Source: Diplosphaera chodatii (Eukaryota > Chlorophyta > Trebouxiophyceae > Prasiolales > Stichococcaceae). Taken from it: a stretch of 64,000 bases of DNA. The translations under genes and the position numbers were made by a program. How positions within the stretch are numbered: the first letter of the stretch is position 1; each line of letters opens with the position of its first letter. Of this stretch, positions 24,718 through 36,161 are shown piece by piece. The notes below the pieces were generated by a model. That model was not told where the DNA came from. It ran no database searches and was given only the letters and a program-made list of their open reading frames with translations. The DNA is taken from positions 372,001 to 436,000 of the forward strand of contig JAALGY010000061.1 in assembly GCA_032358165.1 (NCBI GenBank). The letters run 5' to 3'.

Positions 24718-27417
24718 ATGTCGCAACAACAGCGCCGGCTCGCTACTGCCCCGCTGCAACAGACGCTGAACTCGCTGGAGGTCCGCATGCACTCCATGCC
24801 AGCATGCCCACCTGCCTTCTTGCGTACAATGAGCACAGCAAACCAGCGCACTGTTGGACCGGATCGTGCGATGTGCAGGATCAGCTGTCTGGTCTCGATG
24901 GCGACGCGCTGCGGTCCAGTGCGGAGCAGCTGTCGCAACAGCTGCAGCGGCTAAACGCGCAGCTGGACGATGCGCTCGGCGCGCCTAGCCCGCTGCCGGC
25001 GCCGGTGGGACACTCTGCTGCACGACACTGCAGTCTCTCGAGACGACGAGGCACAGTGCGACCGCAGACGGTCAGCAGCTGCGGTGCCGGCTGTGCAGGG
25101 GCCACGCAGCCGCATCGCCAAGATGAGCGCCGAGGTCGTGGACGACAACCCGTACAGCAGGCTCATGGCGCTGCAGCGCATGGGCATTGTGAAGGACTAT
25201 GAGCGCATCCGGGAGAAGACGGTGGGGTCCTCTCACTCCTGAAAAAGCCATGCAAGTATATTTCAACGACCATCTGGCGAATGAGAGCAAGTGAAGGCGT
25301 GTGCACCAGCTGTGACAGCTGCATCGACAGGTGGCTATTGTCGGCATTGGCGGCGTCGGGAGCGTGGCGGCAGAGATGCTGACACGCTGTGGCATCGGGC
25401 GCCTGCTCATGTATGCTGCGCCTGTTTGCATTTGCAAGCAGCATGGCTGCATGTCCAGGGCACATGCACCTATGCGCAGGTGCAATCGCAGGTGCAGTCT
25501 ATCGTGTGCATCGAAGTTGCACTTCTTTCATGCAAGGGCAAGAACGTGGAATGCTATATGCACTGACAGCACACCATGCGGTGCAGACTATGACAAGGTG
25601 GAGCTCGCCAACATGAACCGCCTCTTCTTCAGGCCAGAGCACGCTGGCATGACAAAGACGGATGCAGCGGCGCAGACCCTAGGCGAGTCGAGCGACACCA
25701 AACATCTGATGACCCTGGCAGGGAGTTGCGTGCACAATGTCACTGCGTCAGCCTCGCTGCGCAACTGACAGGTTGATGTGTCTGCAGAGGGCATCAACCC
25801 GGATGTGCAGCTGGAGGCGTTTCATATGAACATCACCACCCTGGAGGGCTTCCAGGCGTTCAAGGACAGCATCTGCCAGCCCGGCACGATGGACTCACGG
25901 GTGGACCTGGTGCTGAGCTGTGTGGACAACTACGAGGCGCGGATGACCATCAACCAGGTTGGTTCCACTGCTTACATACTGGCATGCGGCATAGTGCCGA
26001 TGAAGGCAGCGTGTAAAACTGTCTGTGTATATTGTACATGGCATTGCACATCCTGCCGCTTAGCATGACATGTTCGTCCCTCAGGTGTGCCTTGAGTTGC
26101 GGCAAACATGGATGGAGTCGGGCGTATCAGAAGATGCAGTGTCTGGCCACATACAGGTGATACACCTTGCCAACCGTTTGTCACTGAGAGGAAACAGTTT
26201 CACTCGTACAACCTGTACGACTTGAACGGTACCCTAGTAAGGGTGCGTACTCTGACACCTTCTACCTGACCCTTCCAAAGTCTATCTGCAGGTGGTGATA
26301 CCGGGCGAGACCGCGTGCTTTGCATGTGTGCCGCCGCTGGTTGTTGCATCCGGCATCGACGAGCGCACGCTGAAGCGGGAGGGTGTGTGCGCAGCGTCCC
26401 TGCCCACCACCATGGGTGTGTGCCTGCCTCAGCCTGATTGAAACATCCGGTCGGCATATCCAGCCGTGATGTTCCTTGCAGGTGGCCACGTTGTATAAAG
26501 TGGGCAGGCGCAAACTGCAGGGACGATGGTCAACACGGGTCGTATGACCCTGTGTCGTGCCTCATGCAGGCATCATTGCAGGCCTGCTGGTGCAGAACAG
26601 CCTGAAGTACCTGTTGGGGTTCGGGCAGGTGAGAGTGGCCACCTGCTCCCACCCTTCTAGGGCTATTGAAGGCGGCAGGGGTCTGTAGAGCACCTGACCA
26701 AAGAATACACAACTCCAGCCCATGTTGCATGCGTAGGTCACGCGGTATCTAGGATACGCTTCGCTGAAGGACTTCTTCCCGACAATGGACATCCGTGCCA
26801 ACCCCGGGTGCCTCAACCCTCTGTGTGTGCGGCTACAGGCTGCCTACAAGGTGAGACTTGAACACTCATGCTTCCAACAATCGCAGTGCATACAATCATG
26901 ACACAATGCCGGCAGATACAGCGTGAGCCCTGTGGAGCTGTTGGCCAGTCGTCATCCATGTCCACATGCCATGCAGGCAAAGGCAGAGGCGCCGGAGGCG
27001 GTGGCAGCACGGCAGCGGGCAGCAGCGGAGGCAGCCGAAGCAGAGAGCGCGGCCGTGGTGCACGAGGACAATGAGTGGCACATAGAAGTGGTGCCGGCAG
27101 ATGCGTCGCCGGAAGCGCCCACGGCAGCTGGCAGCGGCAGCGATTCACAGCCGAGGACCGCCCTGCCAGAGGGGCTGTCCTTCTCGCATGTGGGTAACAC
27201 CATAGGCCGTGCTACCTGTGAAGCATGTGGAGGATCCTGAGACCTGGTCGCTTCTTGCGGGATGCCTGACAACCTGGCAACAGTGACGCTCTGTCGGTGT
27301 CAACGGATGCAGGAGGAAGGGCGGCCAGATGCGGCGGTGCTGGCGTCAGAGGGGGTGCAGGACAGCGGTGCCGACGTGGAGGACCTCATGGCACAGCTGC
27401 AGTCCCTGGGGCAATAG
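24718..27417 (+). CDS. UBA5: UBA5, E1 activating enzyme for UFM1
   Basis: UBA5 adenylates UFM1 and carries it as a thioester to UFC1. Start ATG 24718 ([20 protein letters not shown]) leads to a coiled N-terminal part, then [20 protein letters not shown] (about 25120-25180), the ATP-binding loop [20 protein letters not shown] (25331-25390), [15 protein letters not shown] (about 25588), [17 protein letters not shown] (about 25907-25957) and [16 protein letters not shown] (26108-26155). Zinc-site pairs are CFAC (about 26319) and CLNPLC (about 26811); the catalytic Cys is in [14 protein letters not shown] (about 26374-26415). The C-terminal part keeps the short UFM1/ATG8-binding stretch [11 protein letters not shown] (about 27061-27093) and ends with [13 protein letters not shown], the UFC1-binding end. 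Canonical splicing adds five residues (TPCGA) just before DYDKV. About eight introns. Convergent with the unknown gene downstream; divergent from the lipase gene. Confidence 0.93.
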
Positions 27418-27647
27418 CAGAGTGCAGTGCGTAGTAAGCGTGGCGGACGAGCTAACGTGTTCGGATTCTGTAGGCTTCGAAACCAAACCACAGGCAGTGT
27501 CACTTCAGTCATAGCTATAGCTCCTGGCGCATCCGACACTGGATCACTGTTAGACACACACACACACACGGGGTGGTCTCATCACGGCGGCATCGCTGTG
27601 ACGAGTAGCAGTTATTCACGTGCTCAGCTCGGGGTTGCGGCAGCTGC
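27418..27647. repeat. short convergent spacer with (CA)n
   Basis: This spacer of 230 bp joins the 3' ends of UBA5 (+) and the unknown gene (-). It contains a short CA microsatellite at 27553-27569. Confidence 0.6.
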
Positions 27648-30483
27648 TCAGTACCCGATCGTCACGGTGGCGACGGCAATGTACCAGTCGCCCCTCTGCT
27701 GGCCTGTTCCACACGTACACCATCATCAGCACTGGAGTCCACACGTCCAACTTGACACTGGAACAGTGCTGCTGCCTAGGCCACATGGAATGCACATACG
27801 GTAGCATCATGCAGTCATATTGGCTGCACATGTCCAGTACCGTTTTCTGTGGTGGGCGGAGCCTTCAAGCCGCCGTCCACCACGTCCACTGCCACGCGGC
27901 CGTGCGGAAACACCTGCCTCACCTCTGACACGTCCACGGTGCCCTGCAGAACAGGCACACGCCACTGCTTGAGCACTCCGCAAGGGCGCATGGGTCAGGG
28001 TGTCACAGGACCGTTCAGCATGCAGGTTAGCACAATTGAGTGCCATTGAATCCGTCTCAGAGAGCGCAGCAGCACGAAGCAGGGAGAAGAGTCACCGGAT
28101 CTGGCACTCCTATCCTCACGATCACCTTCAGCCCATCATAGCCACTCGGCACCTGTGGTTGCCACGACCCAGCTTACACAATGCTGCACCTGACCCCTAC
28201 TCCGCGCACACGAAGACAAGGCAGCTGTGCTGAGCGCACCATCTTTCGAAGGGCTGGCAGGCAGCTGGACTGGTTGGCATCCTGGCAGGCCCGCACTGCT
28301 GCCGTCTGCATGTGCAGGACGGCAGCATTGACAAGACAGGTTGCGTGGACTCTCTTCAAAAGCCTGCATGTCCTGCACGGCATATACAGGGACCGCAGGG
28401 CGTTGCGGCAGAGCGACGCACTGTGGCGTGTGTTGCATGCTGGTCCTGGCCGCACCCTGTCTGTACGAGCAGCACCTGCATCAACAGGCACGGGTGTGAT
28501 GCTGCCTCGATGAGCGGTGACAGATCATGTGTTGGGCACTATCGTTGTGTTGGTGCTAGACGCTGCCGATAAGCTTGCACATCATGCTGTCGAGATTACA
28601 CCGGCAAATGTGAAAGCTCTCTGAGTGTCCTTGCAAGATCCCTCGCATAAGTAAGCCAGACCCAGTGCTCACCTGCTTGAAGGGCAAGGGCGCCTGGCCA
28701 GAGCCTTTACGAGAGCCGCGCCCCGCTCTGCGCTGCTGCTGTGGCTGTTCATCGGCTTGCGGCGGCTGGTGCGGTGGACTGCCACTTCTCGTCTGCTCGT
28801 CCTGCAGTGCACATTTATGCAGCGGTTGTCAGCGGCTGCAGGCCTGACACCAGCACGACTGAGACTTTGCCATCGTGCCAGATGCTGGAGGCACAAGCGG
28901 TTACTCTACGTATTGGGGTGCAAGTGCAGCACCTCTGAGCCCGCCAGATCAGCAAGCGTGGACAGTGTCGCGGCTGCCTGCTCCTCCATTTCAGGGGCAC
29001 CGGCCCCGGGGGCTGCGGGGGTCGGGTCTGCAGCAATAGAGGCCACAAACTCGCGTGGATGACGGCATGTCTCAGGGATCGAGCTGGATCCAACAGCAGG
29101 AGAGATTGCTGTGTGCCTGTTGACGAAAGCTCCAACTTGATGATGACAGATCACGACCTGCAGCATCTCTTGAAGGGGACTCCGGCCGTTCAGGATCCAC
29201 GGGCTCGCCCCGCGCTGCTGGCGCTGCTGAGGGACTGCTGCCCGCTGCCTGCGGCTCCCTTGCCTGGTGTTGCCCGTTCTGATGCCAGCCGTTGAGATGG
29301 TGGGGCTGCATGGCTGCGGTGGCGGGCTGTGGCTGCAGGAAGTGCCGTGGGCCCTTGAGGCTGGCGACCACGGCGTCGTATACAGAGCCCAGTGCTGCTT
29401 TGTCTCGGCACAGCGCCGCCACCGCTACAGTGCCAGCCACACATCGAAAGTCAGGTAGTTGGAAGAATTATGGACAGCCTGTGCCCTGCTGAGTGTTGCG
29501 TCACATCGCAAGTGCACGCCTGCTGTCAAGCATGGAACCTACTTGCTCCTGCTGCATTCTTTCGTGCGCAGGTGCAGGACTTCTGGTACAACGATGTAAC
29601 GTGCCTGCGGCAAAATAACACAGACTCATGAGCACAGACTCATCATCTTGCAAGGGGGCCGTGCATGTGCAGCAAACCATGCGGGTGGAGCAGCATATGG
29701 AAATGCACGGCGTCAAGCCGCAGCAGGCTCACTTCTGAGCCTCTTCCTCGGCCCGCGCCTCCCGAGCATATCTGTCTGAGATGGCGCACGTCAGCGCTGC
29801 ATCCATGAGCTCGATGCACCGCTGCCGCATGTCGAAGCCGAGCCCCGTCCATGATGGCACCTGCGTAGGCAATTTTGCCGCCATGCTCTCCACGCCATGT
29901 GTAGGCCTACGGTATATCCCTTGGCATGGCACGGCAAATGAGTCTGGATCTGCCAGAGCTCGTGCTGGCATGTTGGTGCGCTGCATGTGGCCAAAGAAAC
30001 GTATTGCAGGGCAGCTGCGGTAAGCACCTGGCCATCTTGGAGAGCGCCATTCCTGGTGACCAGCAGCTCCCGTTTGAGCAGCGACTGTCCCAGGTTCACA
30101 GCAGCCTGCGTTCACGTTCGAAATTATTGGCGTGCCATAGGATGCCATGCCGGTATGGAAGCAGCTCAATGGACGCTCAGGAATGCGCCTGAACATGCCG
30201 GCCTGCTCCTGATATGGTGTCCATGGAACGAGCGTGGCATAAACATCACCTCTGCTGTGTCAAGAGGCGACGTCACAGGCTGGGACGGCGCTGGCTGTGG
30301 CTGTGCCACTGCCGGTGCGGGCTGCACAGGGCTGTGACCCAGCTGCATTGGCTGCGGGGCATCATGAGTCAGGAGCGCAGCACCATTCAGGGTGATCGGC
30401 GGCGCCGAAATGGATCCCACGAAAGTGCTATGATGATACTGCATGGTGTCGTCGAGCGGGCGCTTGCAGCCGAGCATCTGCAT
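27648..30483 (-). CDS. unrecognised multi-exon protein, about 9 exons
   Basis: Not recognised. A consistent minus-strand gene model exists: start ATG 30483 (MQMLGCKRPLDDTMQYHHS), a Pro/Gln-rich stretch to SPLDTAE, then AAVNLGQSLLKRELLVTRNG (about 30040-30100), VPSWTGLGFDMRQRCIELMD with AALTCAISDRYAREARAEEE (about 29737-29860; donor AA|GTGAGC), ARYIVVPEVLHLRT (about 29565-29605), CRDKAALGSVYDAVVASLKG (about 29360-29420) followed by a disordered tail, FVASIAADP...MEEQAAATLSTLADLAG (about 28940-29060), DEQTRSGSPPHQPPQADEQP with basic RRAGRGSRKGSG (about 28675-28800), VPSGYDGLKVI (about 28127), GTVDVSEVRQVFPHGRVAVD (about 27880-27940), and a last exon joined at G|GC giving GQQRGDWYIAVATVTIGY, TGA at 27648. 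The last two exons look like a compact beta domain; the middle is Q/P/charged and helical. The clean joins argue for a real gene. A nuclear regulatory protein is possible but is only a guess. Confidence 0.6.
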
Positions 30484-30844
30484 GCGTGATGGACACTGTT
30501 GTTCGAAAACTGCAGGGATGAGAGTGCAACGTCGGCCTCAACAGGGTCCCATGCTCCTGGGAGGAGACGCTTCTGACGAGAAGTGCTGTATAACTGTGCG
30601 TATGAATAGCCTATCGGTAATAAGTGAGTGTGTATGCCAGTGTATGTCCTGGAGGCGCGTGTTTCTGAGAAACTGCAAACCTGCGACACAGGGTGGGCCG
30701 CGCGGGGAACATTTCTACCGTCCAGCAACTTGCATCCCACGTACAGTGGGCAGTACAGCAGGTTCAGAGTTTGCTTTGCCCACTTTGAGGTTTTGTGATG
30801 GGCTTGCATGCCGCAATGACGAGTGCATAGCTCAGTGTCACCTT
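30484..30844. promoter_or_regulatory. divergent promoter region, unknown gene / cupin
   Basis: About 360 bp lie between divergent start codons at 30483 (-) and 30845 (+). The + frame stays open through it from 30443, but this upstream part has no domain and is taken as 5' UTR/promoter. Confidence 0.4.
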
Positions 30845-31681
30845 ATGTCGAGCAGCAGGAGAGGCAGCAGGCGCGACAGTCTCCCCGAAAGCCGCAGAGA
30901 TTACGAAGGGGCTGCACCGACCGCCCTGCAAGCCGTTCGGGAACGCCTGCAGCCAGAGTGGGACCGCCGGGGCCAGTCCAAGCGGAGCGTGATGGCGATG
31001 GCGCTGCCTGTGACGCTGCTGATTCTGGGGGTGTCCATTGCGCTGGGCGGGGCGTGCCTGTACTCGCAGAAGCAATTGCAGAGCCTGCCCCGCGCACGAC
31101 AGTCGCCATCAGACTGGCTGGAGGAGTCCGGCGCAAGGAATCAGGGGCGGTTGCGGATTCTGTCCTCCAAGCCAGACCGTCTGGACCTGCACCTGGAGTG
31201 CCGGCCGGGCTCGGACGGTGCCCTGAAGGGCAAGCCCTGCAGCCCGCCAATTCACTCGCACGGTGAGGCAACCGAGTTCCTGACGCTCTGTAACGGCGAG
31301 CTCGGGTACGTCATCAACGGCACCGAGCACGTCGCTAGAGCGGGCGACGGCAGCGTGCGGATCGAGCCCGGCGTGCCGCACACATACTGGAACGCGGCGC
31401 CCGACACGACTCTGGACTTTATTGCCACATTCTCGCCGCCCGGCAATGCGGAGCGCTTCTTCCGCACCGTCGCGGGGCTGGGCCACGATTACGGACACTA
31501 CGGCAAGGTGCCGATTCCGCAGTGGCTGGTGACGTTCGACGCCAACGACATGCGGATGTCGTGGATCCCACCGTTGGTGTGGGACACGGTCGTGAAGCGC
31601 GCAGCAGTGCCGCTTGCCAAGTTTGCTGGTTTCCGGGCTTTCGAGGATGAGTACCCATTGCCCGATCTGTCTGCGCAGTAG
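30845..31681 (+). CDS. membrane-anchored cupin-domain protein, single exon
   Basis: A 278-residue intronless protein. The start at 30845 (MSSSRRGSRRDSLPESRR) was chosen as the Met before a basic N-terminus and one membrane segment (residues about 57-80, MALPVTLLILGVSIALGGAC). The rest is a cupin_2 barrel: motif 1 is PPIHSHGEATEFL...GELGYVING (31246-31314), supplying two His and a Glu as in the family's metal site; motif 2 is IEPGVPHTYWN (31363-31395), supplying the third His. After the barrel comes a C-terminal helical part (VPIPQWLVTFDANDMRMSWI, PLAKFAGFRAFEDEYPLP). The N-terminus is Arg-rich and probably cytosolic or stromal, with the cupin on the other side of the membrane; that topology is inferred. 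Cupins of this kind may be dioxygenases, isomerases or binding proteins, and the substrate cannot be told. Confidence 0.75.
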   Translation: MSSSRRGSRRDSLPESRRDYEGAAPTALQAVRERLQPEWDRRGQSKRSVMAMALPVTLLILGVSIALGGACLYSQKQLQSLPRARQSPSDWLEESGARNQGRLRILSSKPDRLDLHLECRPGSDGALKGKPCSPPIHSHGEATEFLTLCNGELGYVINGTEHVARAGDGSVRIEPGVPHTYWNAAPDTTLDFIATFSPPGNAERFFRTVAGLGHDYGHYGKVPIPQWLVTFDANDMRMSWIPPLVWDTVVKRAAVPLAKFAGFRAFEDEYPLPDLSAQ

Positions 31682-32194
31682 GGAAGCGGAAAAGGATATG
31701 CAGCGCTTTTGGGTCAGCACCATTGGACCGATTGCGGACTGCAGTGTTTGGTCATCACAAGTTCAGTCTATGCTATGCTGATGTGCCCTCATGCGCCTGA
31801 GCCCAGCACACGTACTGGAATGTTTCGCCTCAGAACTGACATCTGCATCGGGGCTTACGACTGTATATTCGAGTCCCAACTCCTAGCAGCAACGTCGCAA
31901 GCAGATCATCTGGCGACGCCAGGAGTCCAGCTAACACTGTCCGAATCCACGAACCCAAATCACGAGCAAGGAAGATACTTCGGCGCGACATCGATTGATA
32001 TGCTGCGCTGTGCCCCTCTGAAACTGCACTATTGCCACCACACCCCCAGTGTACAGCGTGTCGCAATCAGGAGCACACAAGCCCACCCTCTGCAAACCTC
32101 AGCAGCCAGCAGTTGCAGCCCCATGCAGAACCCGCCTGCATGTGCTCTGTGCATCTGATGCAGCACACAGCACTGCCCCAGGAAAGGATGTACC
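31682..32194. other. convergent intergenic region
   Basis: It lies between the 3' ends of the cupin gene (+) and the kinase gene (-). No gene, repeat or RNA was recognised. Confidence 0.4.
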
Positions 32195-32782
32195 TCACTT
32201 CGCCTTCCTGAACTTTCCAAACAGGCCCTTGGTCGGCTTGATGTCGCCATTCTCACTGTCGCCGCCGCCAATGCTTTTCGCCGCCGGCCCCGTGGCTCCT
32301 GGCTTGCCCTTGCGGGGCATGTTGTCCAGCAGGTCCGACAGCTCCTTGATGACGACCAGGAAGCTGGGCCGCCGCTCCGGGTTGGGGTGCCAGCACCGCT
32401 CAATCAAGTTCTTCAGGGTCGGGAAGGGCTCCAGGCGGCCCTTGAGCTGGCTGAGAGGCGGGCGGTACTCGTACAGGGCCGCCTGTCGCGCCGCCTCCAC
32501 GGGGTCCGTGCCCGCGAAGGGCGGCTGGTGCTCGAACAGCTGGTACAGGATCATGCTGAAGCTGTAGACGTCCACCTTGAAGTTGTAGGGCTCGTGGCGG
32601 AACACCTCGGGCGCCATGTACCGGTAGCTGCCCGTCTCCCCCGTCAGCTTGAACTTCGACTCCAGATCGAAGCCCGCATGCTTGTTCATGGGCAGCGACT
32701 TGGAGAGCCCAAAGTCCGCCAGCTTCATGACGCCTGTTGAGTAGACCAGCGAATCGCGGTCCTGGGTGAGCGCGCCAGAGAT

Positions 32783-32816
<34 letters not shown>

Positions 32817-35389
32817 ATCGGCGCCGGCTTCCGGTTGTGCATGTACGCCAGGCCGCGCGCCGCATCCAGCGCCAGCTCCACACCCCGCCGCAGGCTCATC
32901 ACCTGCACACAATGCGCAGGCAGCTTCGGGCGCCGACCTCGCCCCGCACAGTGCATCACCCCAGGGTATCTGAAGCGCCCATTCACCGCGCAGCCGGCCC
33001 TGGCCCACCACCTTCAGGGCCCGCACTGTGAGCCAACCTGCTGCTGCACTCCAACAAGGGCAGAGACGCTTCGGACACCTTGAGACCCTGCATCCTGGGA
33101 CCAAGTGCGTACGGTGGCACTGGGAACAGCCCGCCCGCGTCGTCACTGGGCTCCTGCACCATATCGTCCAGCTTCACGGCCTACAGGCTGGCGCGCGACG
33201 TGACCTAGCTTGCTTGCCATAATATATATATAAACAGGGCGTCGATGCGCACCTTCATCATGCGGAAGGTGTCGGCCATGGAGCCGCCGGGCATGAGCTC
33301 CGTGACCAGGATGTACGGCTCCTGCTTGGTGCACGCGCCCAGGAACTGCACCGCGTTGGGGTGGTGCACCTGCACACACACGTGCAGCCGGGTGTCAGCT
33401 ACTGTGAGAGGCTTCTGTTGATGGCATCCGTTGGAGGCTACCATTCCAGTGCAGCACCCCCTGCGTCTCACCCATCCTGCTACTTCTATCAAGACAGCAG
33501 CTGGTATGGCTGGACATGCTCAGGGACAGCCAACACCTTTCGCAGGACCTCGATCTCGGCACGAAAGTCGCCCAGCGCGATGTCGGAGGTGTTCTTCAGG
33601 ATCTTGGCCGCCACGACGGTGCCATACCAGATGGCCTTGTGCACCACACCAAACTCGCCCTCGCCTGCCACATGCAAGGCGCTCGTGAGCCACTGCATGA
33701 CTCATGCGCTGGCATGCTCATATTGACCCAGCACCCAGCTGCCAAGCATGGGGCAATCTGCAGCCAACTCATGCACGAGAGCACGCATGCTGCTTAAGGT
33801 GCAGCGCCGCTCAGACGCTGTGCCGTGTTTGGATGACGCCAGACGCACCGATCTTGGCGCCGACCTGCAGCGAGTCAGGGTCCACCTCCCAGTCGGGGTC
33901 CAGGTCGAAGGGCTTTGACGGGATGTTGATGGACGCGCCCTTCAGCGACGACCTGTCCAGCGGCACCAGCTGCAGCACGCGCAGGCGCAGCTTGCATAAT
34001 AGCAGAGCAGCTTGCACAAAAGCGTCTCATCCACCATGCATGTCATTACGGAGCGCAGCCTGCAGCTCGACATGTCCAGGTGAACGAGTGCATGTTATCG
34101 GCCAGCTGGGAGCATGTGGGAGTGCAGCAGGTACACCTGGTTGTCGTCGTAGACCAGTGCGCCCCTGTCAATCAGCAGCTTCGCCAGGTCGTTGAAGTCA
34201 CCCCGCACCGCATCCTGCAGTGACAACAACACGGCGGCTTTGCAGGCAGCACCACTTGCTCGGAGACCGGTTGTCCCAGCAGGACCCACTGTCCGGCGCA
34301 TGGACTAACGTGGTGTGCAGCCCCTCCGACCTGCTATGATCTGATAAGGTGGGGCAACGCTGCAAGACATTCAGGTCCCGGTCGCGGGGGCAGCAGTGGC
34401 TTCACCTCCAGAGGTGTGCGCTTGAACCTGTCCAACGCGTTGATGTTTGAGCCGTTGTCCAGCAGCCACTCCGCGACGCTCCACGACCCTTCGCTGGCGG
34501 CCAGGTGCCTGCATGGCGGGTGGATCAGCAGCTTTGGTTATCATTGCTCCCACCGAGCAGCACTGATTTTGCGTCAGCACAGCATCAGGGTGCGCATGCC
34601 AGCAATCCGCAGGGCTTGCAGGGACTTACAGCGGCGTCCGTCTGTCATAGTCGCAGCAGGTCGGATCTGCGACCTGCAGCAGCAAGCGGAGACTTGTGTC
34701 TGTAGTGAGTAGCTAGATTGGCTGCCGCTGTCTGACGTGCATCACGAGGCACGCGCACGTCCGCTACAGCACCTTGAGGTTCCACAGCCGCACAATGCGC
34801 TGACACCGTCGCAGGTCGCCGACGCTGGCGAAGAACAGCAGCTCTGTCACGGCTCGCCTCCTCGCAGCCTGCATGCCAGGTACGCAAAGGTGTGGACAAA
34901 TTTGCTGTGGCTGCATGATGTACAGGGTTGCCAGCATCGAGGTTCCGCCCCCACTCCAGCAGATGTGAGAGCTGCTGGTGAGAATCGAGCTTAGGACAGA
35001 TCCATGCTGCAACATGAGGCCGCTGCGAGCACATCAGCTGCTGCTCAGTGTATGACCAGCATGTGCTTGCGACTGGCACAACAGCCGTTCGGGGCAAAGG
35101 CTGCTGTCTATGATTATATTCGGTTTGCGATAAGGCCAGACTGATACATAGTGGTAATGGAACAGCACAGGTCCTCAGTTTAGTTTTGGTGTCGAGACAT
35201 CCAAAGCAGGCTTCATTCTTGAGGGCCACCACTCACCGTGTCCCCGTGCAGGCTGATGCCGTAGGCGTGCTGCGAGTGGCTGGCATCGTCACCCGAGTCG
35301 CTGTGGAAGTTTGCAGACCCCGCGCGGCCCAGGCCGTTCGGCTCATCGCCCACGGCGACGGGCTTCAGTTCGTCCAGCACCGGCTGCAT
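32195..35389 (-). CDS. ankyrin-repeat Raf-like/ILK-type protein kinase
   Basis: Resembles plant integrin-linked-kinase-like (Raf-like group C) MAPKKKs, which carry ankyrin repeats before a Ser/Thr-type kinase domain. The start is ATG 35389 (MQPVLDELKPVAVGDEPNGL): an in-frame TGA lies 10 codons upstream. Exon 1 ends in AYGISLHGDT|. Ankyrin units follow: ELLFFASVGDLRRCQRIVRL (about 34790-34850), EGSWSVAEWLLDNGSNINAL (about 34440-34500) and DAVRGDFNDLAKLLIDRGAL (about 34155-34215). A linker (PFDLDPDWEVDPDSLQVGAK, about 33860-33920) leads to the Gly loop IGEGEFGVVHKA, the Lys in VVAAKILK (about 33590-33625), HPNAVQFLGACTKQEPYILV (about 33300-33360), HRDLKPANLM (about 32790-32815), DFGLSKS (about 32700-32722) and YRYMAPEVFRHEPYNFKVDV (about 32570-32630). 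It ends after a Gly/Lys-rich tail (GLFGKFRKAK*). All catalytic residues are present, so it should be active. About eight introns; some ankyrin joins are not resolved. Confidence 0.85.
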
Positions 35390-36161
35390 TGGCCCTATGT
35401 CGGCGGCAGCCGCATCAGGTCATGCCCGCCGTTTCAAATGCCCGCAAATGCCTTCTACTTTCTGTTAACGGTCGTGCTCCGGCGGAACTGCTGGCAAAGT
35501 GCAGCGGACGTCCTGCCGAGACAAAGGTCAAGGGCGAATATGAGGAGCAAAGACCACAAGTCGAGCGTCGGCGCCTGAGGCGCGGTATTTGCCACGGCGT
35601 ACAACGAAATGGAAGGTCTCTTGTCACAGATCCGTGGTCCGGCTCACCACCTGCGTCCCCCGTGAGTGAGCAGGCACGAGGTGTATCCCTTAAACCCTGA
35701 GTTAGTCACCAGAGGACTTGTTCGGGCGGCTGGCTGCCTGCAGCTGGTATCTTTCAAGTGCGTGTGCTTCGGGTGTTCGTTCGGCATGTGCTACTTTTTT
35801 TGGCGTTCCCGTGCAGCAAATGGGTTGTAGTTGTTCGCATGATCCATTTCAACCTCACAGCTGCATCATCACAACCAGCATGAACGAGTTGAAACTGCCA
35901 TCACACACAAAACCCTGACAAAACCGCGCAAACCGCACGGGGTGGAAGGACAGAAGTCACCAAATCGTTTCCATGGCAGTACAGAAATGTCCGTGCCTTT
36001 TGTTTGATCCCCAGCTGCTCATTCAAGAATGCCGCTACCACCATGGCGCTTGGCATGATGGTAGGACCCGGCCAGCACTCTTGCCGCCAACAGACTTGCA
36101 GGTTTGCCACTCCATGCAGCACAAAATAGAAAGAGCGCCGCTCGAGGGACTCCATGCGCAT
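35390..36161. other. intergenic region, RCA 3' / kinase 5'
   Basis: In transcription order (-) this holds the RCA 3' UTR and then the kinase promoter. It is richer in A/T near 35760-35990. No gene was recognised. Confidence 0.4.

Noticed and set aside
29570..29631. + strand VQDFWYNDVT exon-like stretch after GCGCAG
   Set aside because: It overlaps the minus-strand exon ARYIVVPEVLHLRT, which has a better acceptor and joins in frame.
30443..30844. Upstream in-frame extension of the cupin ORF
   Set aside because: Has no domain, contains no better start context and overlaps the promoter region of the divergent gene; the Met at 30845 fits the membrane-anchor layout.
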